Assembly: GCA_958295935.1 (NCBI GenBank)
Contig: OY282385.1
Coordinates: 1,860,001 to 1,924,000, forward strand
Length of the DNA: 64,000 nucleotides
Direction of reading: 5' to 3'
DNA from: an uncultured Dehalococcoidia bacterium
Lineage (GTDB): Bacteria; Chloroflexota; Dehalococcoidia; Lucifugimonadales; Lucifugimonadaceae
Position 1 is the first letter of the stretch; every line of letters begins with the position of its first letter. The notes below the pieces were generated by a model, which was not told the origin of the DNA, did no database searches, and was given only the letters and a program-made list of their open reading frames with translations. The translations under genes and the position numbers were made by a program. Below, piece by piece: positions 17,408 to 29,931 of this stretch.

Positions 17408-17508
17408 TCGGATGGCGCTCCCTGTGCGTGGCCGTGATTTACAAGGCGGCTGTGCGCGTTACGTTAGACGCGGGCGGCCGCGGCCGTCTTGCCTGGTCCG
17501 GGGCTTTT

Positions 17509-18960
17509 CTATTCTGTGGAAGAAGTTCGGTGTCCCGGCCCCTTCTCTCCAAAGCGTTCCATTATCAATGCCGCGTGCTTTGCGCCGAGCAGGAAATCTT
17601 CGATGGCGATGTTCTCATTTGGGGCGTGTATCCTGTGGGATGGGTGGTCCACGCCGCTGGTGGAGATCGGCATGTCGAGCGTTACTCCAAAGTCGTACCA
17701 TGGGCCGGTGCCGGGCATGTTAGGCGCGATCACCGGTTGGCGCCCGTAAACCTCCCGCGCGGTTTCCGCCACGAGTTGCACCCAGGGTGAATCTATTTCG
17801 GTGCGCGCCGGGTTGACCGCGCCCATCAACTCAACCTCCACGTCTCCGAAGCCCTTAGCGTCCAGGTGTGTGCGTATCTTCTGGAATATGTCTCTGGGGC
17901 GTTGGTCTGGCACCAGGCGAAAATCCATCTTTGCCGACGCTTGGTCAGGCAAGACGGTCTTCATTCCCTGTCCGGTGTATCCGCAGGCCAGTCCTGCGAC
18001 GTTGGCGGTGGGATGGAATAGCAGATTGGTCTCTAGCGACTCGGTATCAGCGTTTCCTACGAAACGGCCGGCTCCGAAGGTTTCCCTCCAACTGCGGCTC
18101 TGGTCGGGCAATTTCGCGGCGGCTTCCAACTCGCTCGGGGATGGCGGCTTCACGGCATCGTAGAAGCCGGGTACGAGGATGCGCTCGTCTGCATCCCGAA
18201 TGGTTGCGAGGGCGTGAATCAGCCTCCATGCGGCGGACGGCAGTATGGCGGCGAGGGAGGAATGAGCGTCACCGCTCAGCTGCCGGTTGCGGAGTTCGAT
18301 GGTCAGTATGCCCTTCAGTCCCTGATACATGAACGGATCGTTGTTGAGGTTTCGTCCCCCTCCCTCCCAGATGCATGCGTCTGCCTTGAAGTCTTCGCCT
18401 CGTTGCTCTATGACGGGACGGAGGTTTCGGCTGCCGATCTCCTCCTCTCCCTCAGAGAGGAATTTGAGGTTGCAAGGCAGTTTTCCGCGCACGTCTTTGA
18501 ATGCCCGTATGGCGGCCAGGCGAGCGGCTATGTTTCCCTTGTCGTCGGACATTCCCCTACCGAACAGCCGGTCGCCCCGGCGTTCCGGTTCGAACGGGTC
18601 GGACTCCCATAGTTCAAGGGGATCGGTGGGTTGCACGTCATAGTGTGTGTAGAAGAGCAGTGTGTTGTTGGACTCTCCATCGGAGCTTCCCAACACCACG
18701 GGAGGGCCGTCGTTGGGTACGGGAATAATTTCGACCTCCATGCCATGGGCCTCGAACATGCTCTTTACCAAGCCGGGGGCCTTGTCGAAGCCGATTCCCT
18801 GGGAGGAAACGCTGGGCTGTCGGACGAGCTCCGTCAACAGTTGGATGCTTTCATCGAGGTGGCCTTCTATGTGGTCGAAGATGTCCTGCACGTGTGGCCC
18901 CCTGCGGATATGATCCGATACTCCCGGAAGGTTGCGCGGCGTTAGTTCGAGGTCGTGCAA
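17509..18960 (-). CDS. M20/M25/M40 family metallopeptidase (dipeptidase-like)
   Basis: A 483-residue zinc dipeptidase-type hydrolase. Metal ligands are visible in order: His in FYTHYDVQP, bridging Asp in GRGMSDDKGN, the catalytic and ligand Glu in LSEGEEEIGS, and the late His in VDHPSHRIHAPNE. The lid/dimerisation domain lies between residues 205 and 380. It probably acts in the cytoplasm on small peptides or acylated amino acids; the exact substrate cannot be read. The gene is divergent from an amidohydrolase gene 45 bp away, and upstream of aacS. Confidence 0.93.
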   Translation of the reverse strand: MHDLELTPRNLPGVSDHIRRGPHVQDIFDHIEGHLDESIQLLTELVRQPSVSSQGIGFDKAPGLVKSMFEAHGMEVEIIPVPNDGPPVVLGSSDGESNNTLLFYTHYDVQPTDPLELWESDPFEPERRGDRLFGRGMSDDKGNIAARLAAIRAFKDVRGKLPCNLKFLSEGEEEIGSRNLRPVIEQRGEDFKADACIWEGGGRNLNNDPFMYQGLKGILTIELRNRQLSGDAHSSLAAILPSAAWRLIHALATIRDADERILVPGFYDAVKPPSPSELEAAAKLPDQSRSWRETFGAGRFVGNADTESLETNLLFHPTANVAGLACGYTGQGMKTVLPDQASAKMDFRLVPDQRPRDIFQKIRTHLDAKGFGDVEVELMGAVNPARTEIDSPWVQLVAETAREVYGRQPVIAPNMPGTGPWYDFGVTLDMPISTSGVDHPSHRIHAPNENIAIEDFLLGAKHAALIMERFGEKGPGHRTSSTE

Positions 18961-19005
18961 TGCTAACGTCTGGCGGCGGCCATAGCGATAGTGCGAGGCT
19001 CACCC

Positions 19006-19827
19006 ATGATTATCGATACACACGCACACATCTATTCCGAAGACGAGGCGGCTTACCCGTCGATAGAGGATCCTCTCCGTCCGCCGGCCGGCACAGGTAC
19101 GCCGGAGGGGCTGCAGGCCCGTATGCGCGCGGCTGGGGTGGACAGAGCGATGCTCGTGCAGACCAGCACCTTCTACGGCTGGGACAACACCTTTGTGCGA
19201 GACACCGGGGCGGTATCGGGCGATTGGGCTCGGTCGGTCGTGACGCTGGACCCCGAGGACCCGCACAGCCCGGACGTGTTGTTCGCTCTGGTCGAGAGTG
19301 CGAACGCGCGGGCTCTGAGAACGTACGAGGCCGGGGTGCGAGGCTACGACAATCCCGGCAATCGGCGTTTGATAGCGGCCGCGTGCGAGCTTGGCATTAC
19401 GGTGAACGTTCTGATCGGAGAGTTGCGTTGGGCGTCTGAATTGTCAGGGATATTGGCCGACTTCCCGGCCTGCCGCTTTGTATTGGACCATTGTCTGGCG
19501 CTAGGAGCGGGGCCGGACTTTGGGGACAAGGTCGAGTGGGTGTCACAGCTGGCGTCTTTTCCCAACCTGTACGCCAAGCTGACGTTCCTGCCGACTGGCT
19601 CGGCGGAGGAGTTTCCATTTGCGGACATGCACGGGGCTTGTCGCCGCTTCATCGACGCTTACGGGCCGGATCGATGCGTTTGGGGATCGGATTATCCCAC
19701 GGAGCTGTGGTGTCCCAAGGCGACGTACGCTCAGCACCTGGAAGTGTTTCAGGAATGCTTGGGGTTGTCGTCCGGCGAACAGGCGGCTATTTTGGGCGGC
19801 ACCGCCGAGCGATTGTGGTTTGATTGA
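19006..19827 (+). CDS. Amidohydrolase family protein (TIM-barrel, COG2159-like)
   Basis: A 273-residue metal-dependent hydrolase or decarboxylase of the amidohydrolase_2 type. It begins with the metal-binding motif IIDTHAHIYSEDE, has a His-containing strand end RFVLDHCLALG, and ends with the late Asp motif CVWGSDYPTELW. The ATG at 19006 puts the DTHAH motif at its usual place; a GTG at 18991 is the other option. Divergent from the M20 peptidase gene. Substrate unknown; relatives act on lactones, amidated rings or carboxylated aromatics. Confidence 0.88.
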   Translation: MIIDTHAHIYSEDEAAYPSIEDPLRPPAGTGTPEGLQARMRAAGVDRAMLVQTSTFYGWDNTFVRDTGAVSGDWARSVVTLDPEDPHSPDVLFALVESANARALRTYEAGVRGYDNPGNRRLIAAACELGITVNVLIGELRWASELSGILADFPACRFVLDHCLALGAGPDFGDKVEWVSQLASFPNLYAKLTFLPTGSAEEFPFADMHGACRRFIDAYGPDRCVWGSDYPTELWCPKATYAQHLEVFQECLGLSSGEQAAILGGTAERLWFD

Positions 19828-19876
19828 TCGAGACGTGCTTGCACTAAGGGGGTCGGCAGGGGTGAGGGCGAAATTT

Positions 19877-19885
19877 TGCTATGAT
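19877..19885 (+). promoter_or_regulatory. Extended -10 promoter candidate for the orphan gene
   Basis: The sequence TGCTATGAT matches an extended -10 element (TGn plus TATGAT). A matching -35 is not evident, as allowed for extended -10 promoters. Transcription from about 19892 would give a leader of roughly 145 nt holding the hairpins at 19888-19975. Confidence 0.4.
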
Positions 19886-19887
19886 CA

Positions 19888-19975
19888 CCCTGGATGCCGA
19901 TAGGCCAAAAGGCCTACCAGGGCGGGTTGTATGACCGAACGTGGATACTCTTTCCTAGGCCATAGGAAAGATCCT
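19888..19975 (+). promoter_or_regulatory. Structured 5' leader with two hairpins
   Basis: First element: CCCTGG (19888-19893) pairs with CCAGGG (19917-19922) around a perfect inner hairpin TAGGCC-AAAA-GGCCTA. Second element: a perfect 8-bp stem CTTTCCTA / TAGGAAAG with loop GGCCA, about 19949-19969. Neither is followed by a T-run, so these are not ordinary terminators. They lie between the candidate promoter and an orphan gene and may be a cis-regulatory RNA. Confidence 0.4.
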
Positions 19976-20035
19976 TGGTGATGAGGACTCGCTTCCTTCG
20001 GAGAGATGCATTCTTGCAGAGAGGGGTTCATTTCG

Positions 20036-20554
20036 ATGCTTCATAGCGATGGGCTGCCAATCCCAGCCAGTTCCAGAGTCTTAGTGGTTGCCGCAGGTAG
20101 GGCTGCATGGGAGGTGTACAAAAAATACGGCGTCTACACATGCCAAACTCATCGTGAATTCCGACCTTCCGGCTACGTGGCGTTCTACGCGGATGGAAAA
20201 ATCCAGCCGAAAGTGGCCAAAATCAATTTAGAGGTCGAGCCTATCGAGTCTATTATCGTTGCGCGGCAAAGCGAAATCTATTTTCTTGAGGGGGATCAGA
20301 AGAAGTTCGCTGAGGAATTGCATAAGAAGATTCATCTCGGAGGCGATTTACAGCATTTCGAGTTCTCCACGCCTCACAAGGTTGTGTTTCTGAGCGGGCC
20401 GGACGATAGCGAGACTATAGACTTGGGAGAACCTATAGACAACGACATGATAGACAAGAACGGGAAGAGGATGGCGTACACGCAGGGTTGGCGCTACGCG
20501 ACCCTGGAGTCACTGCTGAAAGCGCGCACGACGAGCGAACTGGAGAATTGTTGA
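20036..20554 (+). CDS. Orphan protein of unknown function
   Basis: A 172-residue soluble protein from ATG 20036; an in-frame ATG at 20006 is an alternative but has a poorly placed ribosome site, while 20036 has GAGGGG about 10 nt upstream. No family is recognised. Visible features are an N-terminal segment SRVLVVAAGRAAWEVYKKYG, then FRPSGYVAFYADGKIQPKV, alternating strands to about residue 75, a Lys-rich helix DQKKFAEELHKK, and a C-terminal part ending in helix. It is slightly richer in A+T than its neighbours. Placed alone behind a structured leader and convergent with purA. An acquired gene or stand-alone enzyme are both possible. Confidence 0.75.
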   Translation: MLHSDGLPIPASSRVLVVAAGRAAWEVYKKYGVYTCQTHREFRPSGYVAFYADGKIQPKVAKINLEVEPIESIIVARQSEIYFLEGDQKKFAEELHKKIHLGGDLQHFEFSTPHKVVFLSGPDDSETIDLGEPIDNDMIDKNGKRMAYTQGWRYATLESLLKARTTSELENC

Positions 20555-20584
20555 CTTGTGCCTAAAGAGGCGGCTGTCGGCGTG

Positions 20585-22096
<1,512 letters not shown>

Positions 22097-22134
22097 CTAA
22101 GATGGGGGCGCAATCCTGCGATGAGGAGTAAGAA

Positions 22135-22689
22135 ATGAAGAAAAGACCAGATGAAGCGGTGACCCTGAACGCCGAGATCGATCCTCGGGTACTGGGCTAC
22201 CAGATGATGCTCGGAATACTGTGGCACATAGTGACGGTGGTGGGGATTCCGTTCATACCGATTTCGCTGATCGTCTTCTTGTTGTGGTACAAGCCTCGAT
22301 ACATGGCGCACCACTCCTTGAAGTTGACCGAAACGGGCGTCGAGATAAGGCGCGGCGTGATCTTCCAGAGCCAGACGCAGTTTTCGCTGGACCGGGTGAC
22401 CGACGTGTCTGTGGCGCAGGGTCCTTTGATGCGGCGGTACGGGGTCTACGGGGTGACGGTCGAGACGGCCGGGCAGACAGTGGCACAAGGGACCGCCGCC
22501 ATGGTGGGCGTTGTAGATCCCTACGACTTCAGGGATGCGGTGATGCACAACGCCGAGATCTACAAGGGGTCCCAGAGCGTATCCACGCCGGGCAGTTCCG
22601 GTCCTTCCCCATCCGATTCGAGCGGCGATCAGATCGAGTTGCTAACAGAGATACGAGACATCCTGTCTCGCATCGAGCGGAAGGGTTAG
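22135..22689 (+). CDS. PH (bPH2) domain membrane protein
   Basis: A 184-residue protein with one hydrophobic hairpin (about residues 25-50, HIVTVVGIPFIPISLIVFLL) followed by a bacterial PH-like domain of the YdbS/bPH2 family: HSLKLTETGVEIRRGVIF, FSLDRVTDVSVAQGPLMRRYGVYGVTVETAG. A Ser/Pro-rich linker leads to a short C-terminal coiled coil (QIELLTEIRDILSRIERK). Good ribosome site GAGGAG just upstream. Function is unknown for the family; it lies immediately upstream of the 23S promoter. Confidence 0.88.
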   Translation: MKKRPDEAVTLNAEIDPRVLGYQMMLGILWHIVTVVGIPFIPISLIVFLLWYKPRYMAHHSLKLTETGVEIRRGVIFQSQTQFSLDRVTDVSVAQGPLMRRYGVYGVTVETAGQTVAQGTAAMVGVVDPYDFRDAVMHNAEIYKGSQSVSTPGSSGPSPSDSSGDQIELLTEIRDILSRIERKG

Positions 22690-22749
22690 AGGGCGCCTGT
22701 CACGGCGGCCGGCTGCACGGGGATTGGCTGTGATTCTTTCTGAGGGTTC

Positions 22750-22778
22750 TTGACCGGAGGCCTCCCTAGGGTTAAGAT
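22750..22778 (+). promoter_or_regulatory. Sigma70-type promoter of the 23S-tRNA-5S unit
   Basis: A -35 TTGACC (22750-22755) and -10 TAAGAT (22773-22778) are exactly 17 bp apart, about 130 nt before the mature 23S 5' end. This shows that the 23S gene has its own promoter and does not depend on a 16S gene upstream. Confidence 0.7.
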
Positions 22779-22904
22779 TTAGAGTCTGCCCCATTTCTAC
22801 GGGGCGTTCTGCGCGGCCTGTTTACGGGTCGCCGGAGTCTTGTACCTTCACAACCGAATATCGATTCCGCATTTTCCGAGTCCAGGTAGTTGGTTCCTTA
22901 ATGT

Positions 22905-25890
<2,986 letters not shown>

Positions 25891-26018
25891 ATATTGAGGA
25901 ACCGCTGCATGGGCTCGGAAATTGCGGAATCGGTACAATGGTCTTCGTCACACACCAAAGACGATGGCGGAAGCAACCGCCGAAGTAGTGACGAAGTACT
26001 GTTGTGGTATGTGTGCGT

Positions 26019-26093
26019 TGCGGGGTGGAGCAGTGGCAGCTCGTCGGGCTCATAACCCGAAGGTCGCAGGTTCGAATCCTGCCCCCGCGACCA
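26019..26093 (+). tRNA. Initiator tRNA-fMet (CAT) between 23S and 5S
   Basis: The cloverleaf has loop CTCATAA (anticodon CAT) on a stem with three consecutive G:C pairs, TCGGG/CCCGA, the hallmark of initiator tRNA. The acceptor is TGCGGGG with CCCCGCG; the first pair would be U1.G72 instead of the usual C1/A72 mismatch. D loop is short (AGTGGCA). CCA is encoded. It sits in the 23S-5S spacer. Confidence 0.93.
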
Positions 26094-26106
26094 AACAAGC
26101 GCATCG

Positions 26107-26135
26107 GGCTCCGGCGCACACCAGGCGCCGGAGCC
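26107..26135 (+). other. Perfect 11-bp stem-loop in tRNA-5S spacer
   Basis: GGCTCCGGCGC (26107-26117) pairs perfectly with GCGCCGGAGCC (26125-26135) around a 7-nt loop. No T-run follows, so it is more likely an RNA-processing signal between the tRNA and 5S than a terminator. Confidence 0.6.
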
Positions 26136-26150
26136 GCGGTTATTTGCCAG

Positions 26151-26271
26151 TCCCTTGGTGGTTGGAGCATGGCGGAACCACCCGTTCCCATCCCGAACAC
26201 GGCAGTGAAACGCCATAGCGCTGACGATACTGCACTTGCAAGGGTGTGGGAAAATAGGTCGCCGCCAGGGG
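26151..26271 (+). rRNA. rrf: 5S ribosomal RNA
   Basis: A 5S sequence of about 120 nt: the 5' strand TCCCTTGGTGG pairs with CCGCCAGGGGG at the 3' end, with the conserved CCCATCCCGAACACGG and AGTGAAACGCCATAGCGC core. It ends the 23S-tRNA-5S unit. Confidence 0.95.
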
Positions 26272-26284
26272 GCTATTTTCATCT

Positions 26285-26322
26285 ACAGGTCTGAGTCTGA
26301 AAGGACGCAGGCCTGTTTTCTA
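26285..26322 (+). terminator. Rho-independent terminator of the rRNA unit
   Basis: ACAGGTCTG (26285-26293) pairs with CAGGCCTGT (26308-26316) with one G-U pair, around a 14-nt loop, followed by TTTTCT. It lies 14 bp after 5S. Confidence 0.65.
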
Positions 26323-26381
26323 TTTGGGGCCGGATGCTAACGGGCTATCTCTATCAGGCAGGATCGCTCCAGCCTGCCGCA

Positions 26382-27245
26382 TCATCCGATGTCTTTCAGG
26401 GCAGCCTCGACCGCCGTCGTGAGGTTTAGTGGAGTATGGCGCCCGGAGGCGGCTACTCCTAAGTCGACTTTGCCCTCGGCCATGGAGCGCAGCGTTTCGA
26501 CAAGCAGGGCCCGCTCTCGTACAAGGCCCGCCTCCCGTATCTTGCGGAATAGCGGCAGATCCTCACCCGGGCCATACTTCAGTCCACCCAAGGACTGTTC
26601 CTCTATGCCAACCCGGTGCGGGTCAAATTCCGGACCCCGGATCGGGTATGAGCAATAGGACAGTACGGGGCCTCCGTCGACTTCCTCGGTCACAAGGTGG
26701 ACCATTGCGCCCGACTGATCCGCCCTTTGGCCTATCAGTTCCCATATCACTTGCTGCCACATACCCGTGGGCCCATCGGGCAGGGCGGGATGGACGTTGA
26801 TCATGCGGTATACCTTGCACAGAAACGGAGCGATGAGCATGTAACCGGCGCTCACGACTGCGTCTGGTCGATAATCTACGAGGATTCCTGCGGCAGCCTG
26901 GTCGAATGCCTCTCTGAGGAATTCCCACGGCTTGTTATTCCGCTCACGGCGGAATCGCCTGGAGGAGAAGGCCGCGAGCGGTATTCCTCTGGATTCCACG
27001 AAGTCCATGAAGCGGTCGGAACCGGACTCCTGACCGCGCTCCCTATTGCAGAACACGAATTCGATTCGTGCATCGAGCCGTCCGGCGTCGATGGCGTCCA
27101 ACGCGGTTGCAAGCAATCCCAGCGAGCCTTCCCCTCGCCCGGTCGAAAACCAGCCCAGTCGCAGTGGGCGCCGTGACGGTGGCTTGGGCTGCTGCGGTTC
27201 CAAATCTCTCTCGCTGAGGGGATGCATGCCTGGCGGGGGGCTCAT
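26382..27245 (-). CDS. Formyltransferase family protein (PurN-like)
   Basis: A 287-residue protein with a formyl_trans_N fold. After a Pro-rich N-terminal 30 residues the domain starts LRLGWFSTGRGEGSLGLL. The catalytic region has Asn and His in MINVHPALPDGPTG and the Asp motif VDGGPVLSY. It is longer and more divergent than phosphoribosylglycinamide formyltransferase (about 200 residues), so GAR as substrate is not assured. Its ATG overlaps the stop of xseB (TAATG), so it is translated as part of the dprA-xseB array. It may serve purine synthesis or formylate another amine. Confidence 0.8.
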   Translation of the reverse strand: MSPPPGMHPLSERDLEPQQPKPPSRRPLRLGWFSTGRGEGSLGLLATALDAIDAGRLDARIEFVFCNRERGQESGSDRFMDFVESRGIPLAAFSSRRFRRERNNKPWEFLREAFDQAAAGILVDYRPDAVVSAGYMLIAPFLCKVYRMINVHPALPDGPTGMWQQVIWELIGQRADQSGAMVHLVTEEVDGGPVLSYCSYPIRGPEFDPHRVGIEEQSLGGLKYGPGEDLPLFRKIREAGLVRERALLVETLRSMAEGKVDLGVAASGRHTPLNLTTAVEAALKDIG

Positions 27246-27535
27246 TAGTCTGCAGACCCGTCTCCACGGTCGGCCTGCAAGTCTTCAGGCACCAAGCTCA
27301 TCTGGTCGGAGAACCCGGACTTCAGTCGGCTCACTTTCAGTTCAGCAGCGCTCAGGAGTTCATTGCATCGTGATGCCAAGCGCATGCCTTTTTCGAAGAG
27401 GCGTGTGGCCTCGTCCAACGTCAGGTTGCCTTCTTCGAGGCGGCGCACAGACGCTTCCAGCTCCTGTAGCGAGGTCTCAAACGTCCTCGAGCGGCTCGCA
27501 CCGCCGTCATCGCTGTTTTTTTCGGTGTTTGTCAT
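27245..27535 (-). CDS. xseB: Exodeoxyribonuclease VII small subunit
   Basis: A 96-residue small subunit of exonuclease VII. The core FETSLQELEASVRRLEEGNLTLDEA (shown only in part here: SVRRLEEGNLTLDEA) followed by LFEKGMRLASRCNELL is the family signature; the ends are variable and acidic. It associates with XseA to degrade single-stranded DNA. It lies 65 bp after xseA and overlaps the formyltransferase start by one base. Confidence 0.94.
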   Translation of the reverse strand: MTNTEKNSDDGGASRSRTFETSLQELEASVRRLEEGNLTLDEATRLFEKGMRLASRCNELLSAAELKVSRLKSGFSDQMSLVPEDLQADRGDGSAD

Positions 27536-27600
27536 TTCCGGGCGCCCTTCTCACGTGCAAACATTGTACTTGTCCATCCTGGGCGGCCTTTGAAACCGTG

Positions 27601-28830
27601 TCAGTCGCCGCGGGTCCCGGGGCGGCGCACCGTGCGGGTAGTCTCTGCTTCAATCTCGCCGCCCTTCAAGGTAATGGTAAGCAAGTCGCCGGCTGAAACG
27701 TCGCCTGCGTTGGCAACGAGTTGCCCATTTTCTGAGCGGACGATGGCGTAACCGCGTGCGAGTATCTGTGCTGGGCCAAGCGCTGCGAGTTGCCCTTGCA
27801 GACCCTGCAAGTCGGCGCGCTTCGCCTCAAGCGTTCTCAGGACGGAAAACCCAGCTGCCCTGAGCAACTGGTCGATCTGACGCCTTGGTTCTCTCGTATC
27901 CGGCACGCGGATCCTTAGCCGGTCGTCGGCCTGATCCAGCATGTTTCGAGCGTCGTTCAGCAGCCTTGCCATGATCGAATCCATAGACTTTGCCGCGCCT
28001 TTCACCCTTGACGACAGTTCAGACCGGTCCGGCGAGGCGATCACGGCGGCGGCGGAGGGGGTCGGGGCTCTGACGTCCGCCACGTAGTCGGCGATGGTCA
28101 CGTCCGTTTCGTGGCCCACGGCGCTGATCACCGGCACGGCGCTTGAGAATATCGCCCTGGCCACGGACTCCTCGTTGAACGGCCAGAGGTCCTCCAGCGA
28201 CCCTCCACCTCTGGCCAGGATTGCCAAGTCCGCCTCTCCCCACTCGTTCAGGGCTTGAAAAGCCTCTACCAGTTCTCCAGCGGCCCACTCGCCTTGTACC
28301 TGGGAAGGGATCAAGACCACCTCAGCAAGGGGGTAGCGACGTGTAAGCACCTGGACGATATCTCGTATGACCGCCCCAGTCGGAGAGGTGATCACCGCAA
28401 TCCTGGCAGGGTATTCCGGCAATTCCCGTTTCCGCGCTGCATCGAACAGCCCCTCGGCCAACAGCCGGGCCTTTAGCTCCTCGAAGGCCTGCTGAAGGGC
28501 TCCCTGACCTGCGGGTCTCGCGGACTCCACGTACATTTGTAGGTTGCCTCGGGCGGTGTATAGAGAGATTCGCCCGCGAACGACGACCTGTAGGCCGTTG
28601 TTGAGGTACTGACCGCCCCTCCCTGTGCGAAACATCACGCAGTTCAGGGAGGCGGTCTCGTCCCGGAGAGTGAAGTAGTGGTGCCCCGACCCTGGCTGCC
28701 TGTGGTTCGCGATCTCTCCGGTTACCGTGAGGTCGGCAAGTACCTGGCTCGATTCGAGATACTCTCGTAGGTATCGAGATATTTGTGAGACGGTATAGGT
28801 GGACTCGCGCCAGGCGTCGGACGGCTCCAT
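27601..28830 (-). CDS. xseA: Exodeoxyribonuclease VII large subunit
   Basis: A 409-residue catalytic subunit of exonuclease VII. It has the N-terminal OB domain (about 10-105, LTVTGEIANHRQPGSGHHYF), the nuclease domain beginning PARIAVITSPTGAVIRDI, and conserved ARGGGSLEDLWPFNEE and ISAVGHETDVTIADYVAD-type motifs. The C-terminal part is helical with the ILARGYAIVRS motif. Length is typical (400-450). It follows efp by 12 bp and precedes xseB. Confidence 0.96.
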   Translation of the reverse strand: MEPSDAWRESTYTVSQISRYLREYLESSQVLADLTVTGEIANHRQPGSGHHYFTLRDETASLNCVMFRTGRGGQYLNNGLQVVVRGRISLYTARGNLQMYVESARPAGQGALQQAFEELKARLLAEGLFDAARKRELPEYPARIAVITSPTGAVIRDIVQVLTRRYPLAEVVLIPSQVQGEWAAGELVEAFQALNEWGEADLAILARGGGSLEDLWPFNEESVARAIFSSAVPVISAVGHETDVTIADYVADVRAPTPSAAAVIASPDRSELSSRVKGAAKSMDSIMARLLNDARNMLDQADDRLRIRVPDTREPRRQIDQLLRAAGFSVLRTLEAKRADLQGLQGQLAALGPAQILARGYAIVRSENGQLVANAGDVSAGDLLTITLKGGEIEAETTRTVRRPGTRGD

Positions 28831-28842
28831 CCGGTGCGCGCC

Positions 28843-29406
28843 CTACCCTGCCCGTTCCAGGTATTCGCCGGTTCGCGTATCCACCTTTACCAAGTCGCCC
28901 TGGTTGATGAAAAGCGGAACCCGCAGGGTCAACCCGGTCGACGTGGTGGCGGGCTTGGTCGCGCCGCTCTGGGTATCTCCCCTCAAACCGGGCTCGGTGT
29001 GTTCGATAGCCAGGTTCACGGCCGCGGGCAACTCCACCTGCACCGGATTGTCCTGATAAACCATCACCTCTATGGTGTCGCCCTCCATGAGGTAACGTAC
29101 GCTTTCTCCGAGCAACTCCGCCGATATGGGGAACTGGTCGTAAGTCTCGCTATCCATGAAGTAGAAGAGGTCGGCGTCGCGGTAGAGGAATTGTGAATTG
29201 CGGTACTCGATCGAGGCCACCGCAAGCTTCTGGTTGCCGGCAACTTTTCGCTCATATACGTTGCCGGTGCGTACCTGTCGAAGCCTCATGGTGAGTGTGG
29301 GAGGCGCCTTCGGGGCCTGACGGTGCTGCCAGTCCAGTATCGAGTAGAGCTCTCCGTCGAGCACTATGGTCATGTTCCGCCTGATTTCGCTTGATGAGAT
29401 GGTCAA
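28843..29406 (-). CDS. efp: Translation elongation factor P
   Basis: EF-P relieves ribosome stalling at polyproline. The 187-residue product has three beta domains: KOW-like (1-65), OB (66-128) with YRNSQFLYRDADLFYFMDSE, and the C-terminal OB ending in RTGEYLERAG. The tip loop that normally reads PGKG/PGRG here reads QAPKAPPT, with Lys33 at the modifiable position flanked by extra prolines. The usual neighbour pepP is separated from it by a 1.6-kb insert. No efp-modifying enzyme (EpmA, EarP, YmfI) is seen in the window. Confidence 0.95.
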   Translation of the reverse strand: MTISSSEIRRNMTIVLDGELYSILDWQHRQAPKAPPTLTMRLRQVRTGNVYERKVAGNQKLAVASIEYRNSQFLYRDADLFYFMDSETYDQFPISAELLGESVRYLMEGDTIEVMVYQDNPVQVELPAAVNLAIEHTEPGLRGDTQSGATKPATTSTGLTLRVPLFINQGDLVKVDTRTGEYLERAG

Positions 29407-29708
29407 CTATCCGGTGGCTCCTGGCTGCTGTGGCGTTGAACAATCATGATAGCGAACAAACGGAGGCGCTGAGCCAGGCGAGGGGCTGGATCCAACGGCT
29501 CCTTGAGCTCGTGTGGGAACAAGGCTGTGAGACGGGGCGACGCGATGCGGCAGGAGCGTCTGGTGCGGTTCGTATGGGATTGCAGGATCAGATTGACGTT
29601 CTATCGACCGCAGTCGCTGAGGCGTTGCCCGCAACGGCCACGGTGACAGCCACACCGATTCCCACTGCCGTTACGCCCACGGCCACACCAGTGAGACTCC
29701 GACAGTAA
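29391..29708 (+). CDS. Doubtful reading frame with Thr/Pro-rich tail
   Basis: A possible 105-residue product overlapping the efp start by 16 bp, opposite strand. It has a weakly hydrophobic start, a helix around LQDQIDVLSTAVAEAL and a tail of TATP/TPTATP type that in Chloroflexota often links domains of exported proteins. No family is recognised and no ribosome site is clear. It may be the surviving end of a larger broken gene or chance. Confidence 0.2.
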   Translation: MMRWSTIRWLLAAVALNNHDSEQTEALSQARGWIQRLLELVWEQGCETGRRDAAGASGAVRMGLQDQIDVLSTAVAEALPATATVTATPIPTAVTPTATPVRLRQ

Positions 29709-29931
29709 CTTGGTTGCCGTCAGCGGCTGGATCTGAAATGCAGAACGGCGGGGTAAAGGCGCGCTTAGTACGTGGACCTGACTACTGGCGACGTCGCGCT
29801 GACAAGCGTGCGTTGCCACGTCAGTCAGAGTCACCTGGGCGACTTAACGTCCCTACAAAAGGGGGGATCGGGTGACGCTACGGGGCAAGGGAGAGGGGGC
29901 AGCTGAGCGGTCTGACCATCGCATAGGGCCA
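29407..29931. other. Intergenic part of the insertion upstream of efp
   Basis: About 525 bp between efp and the methyltransferase gene. A plus-strand frame at 29391-29708 ends in a Thr/Pro-rich stretch and is described separately. The rest shows no gene, promoter or terminator that can be defended. Confidence 0.4.

Noticed and set aside
29391-29708. Thr/Pro-tailed frame as a confident gene
   Set aside because: It overlaps the efp start, has no ribosome site and no family; kept only as a low-confidence entry.
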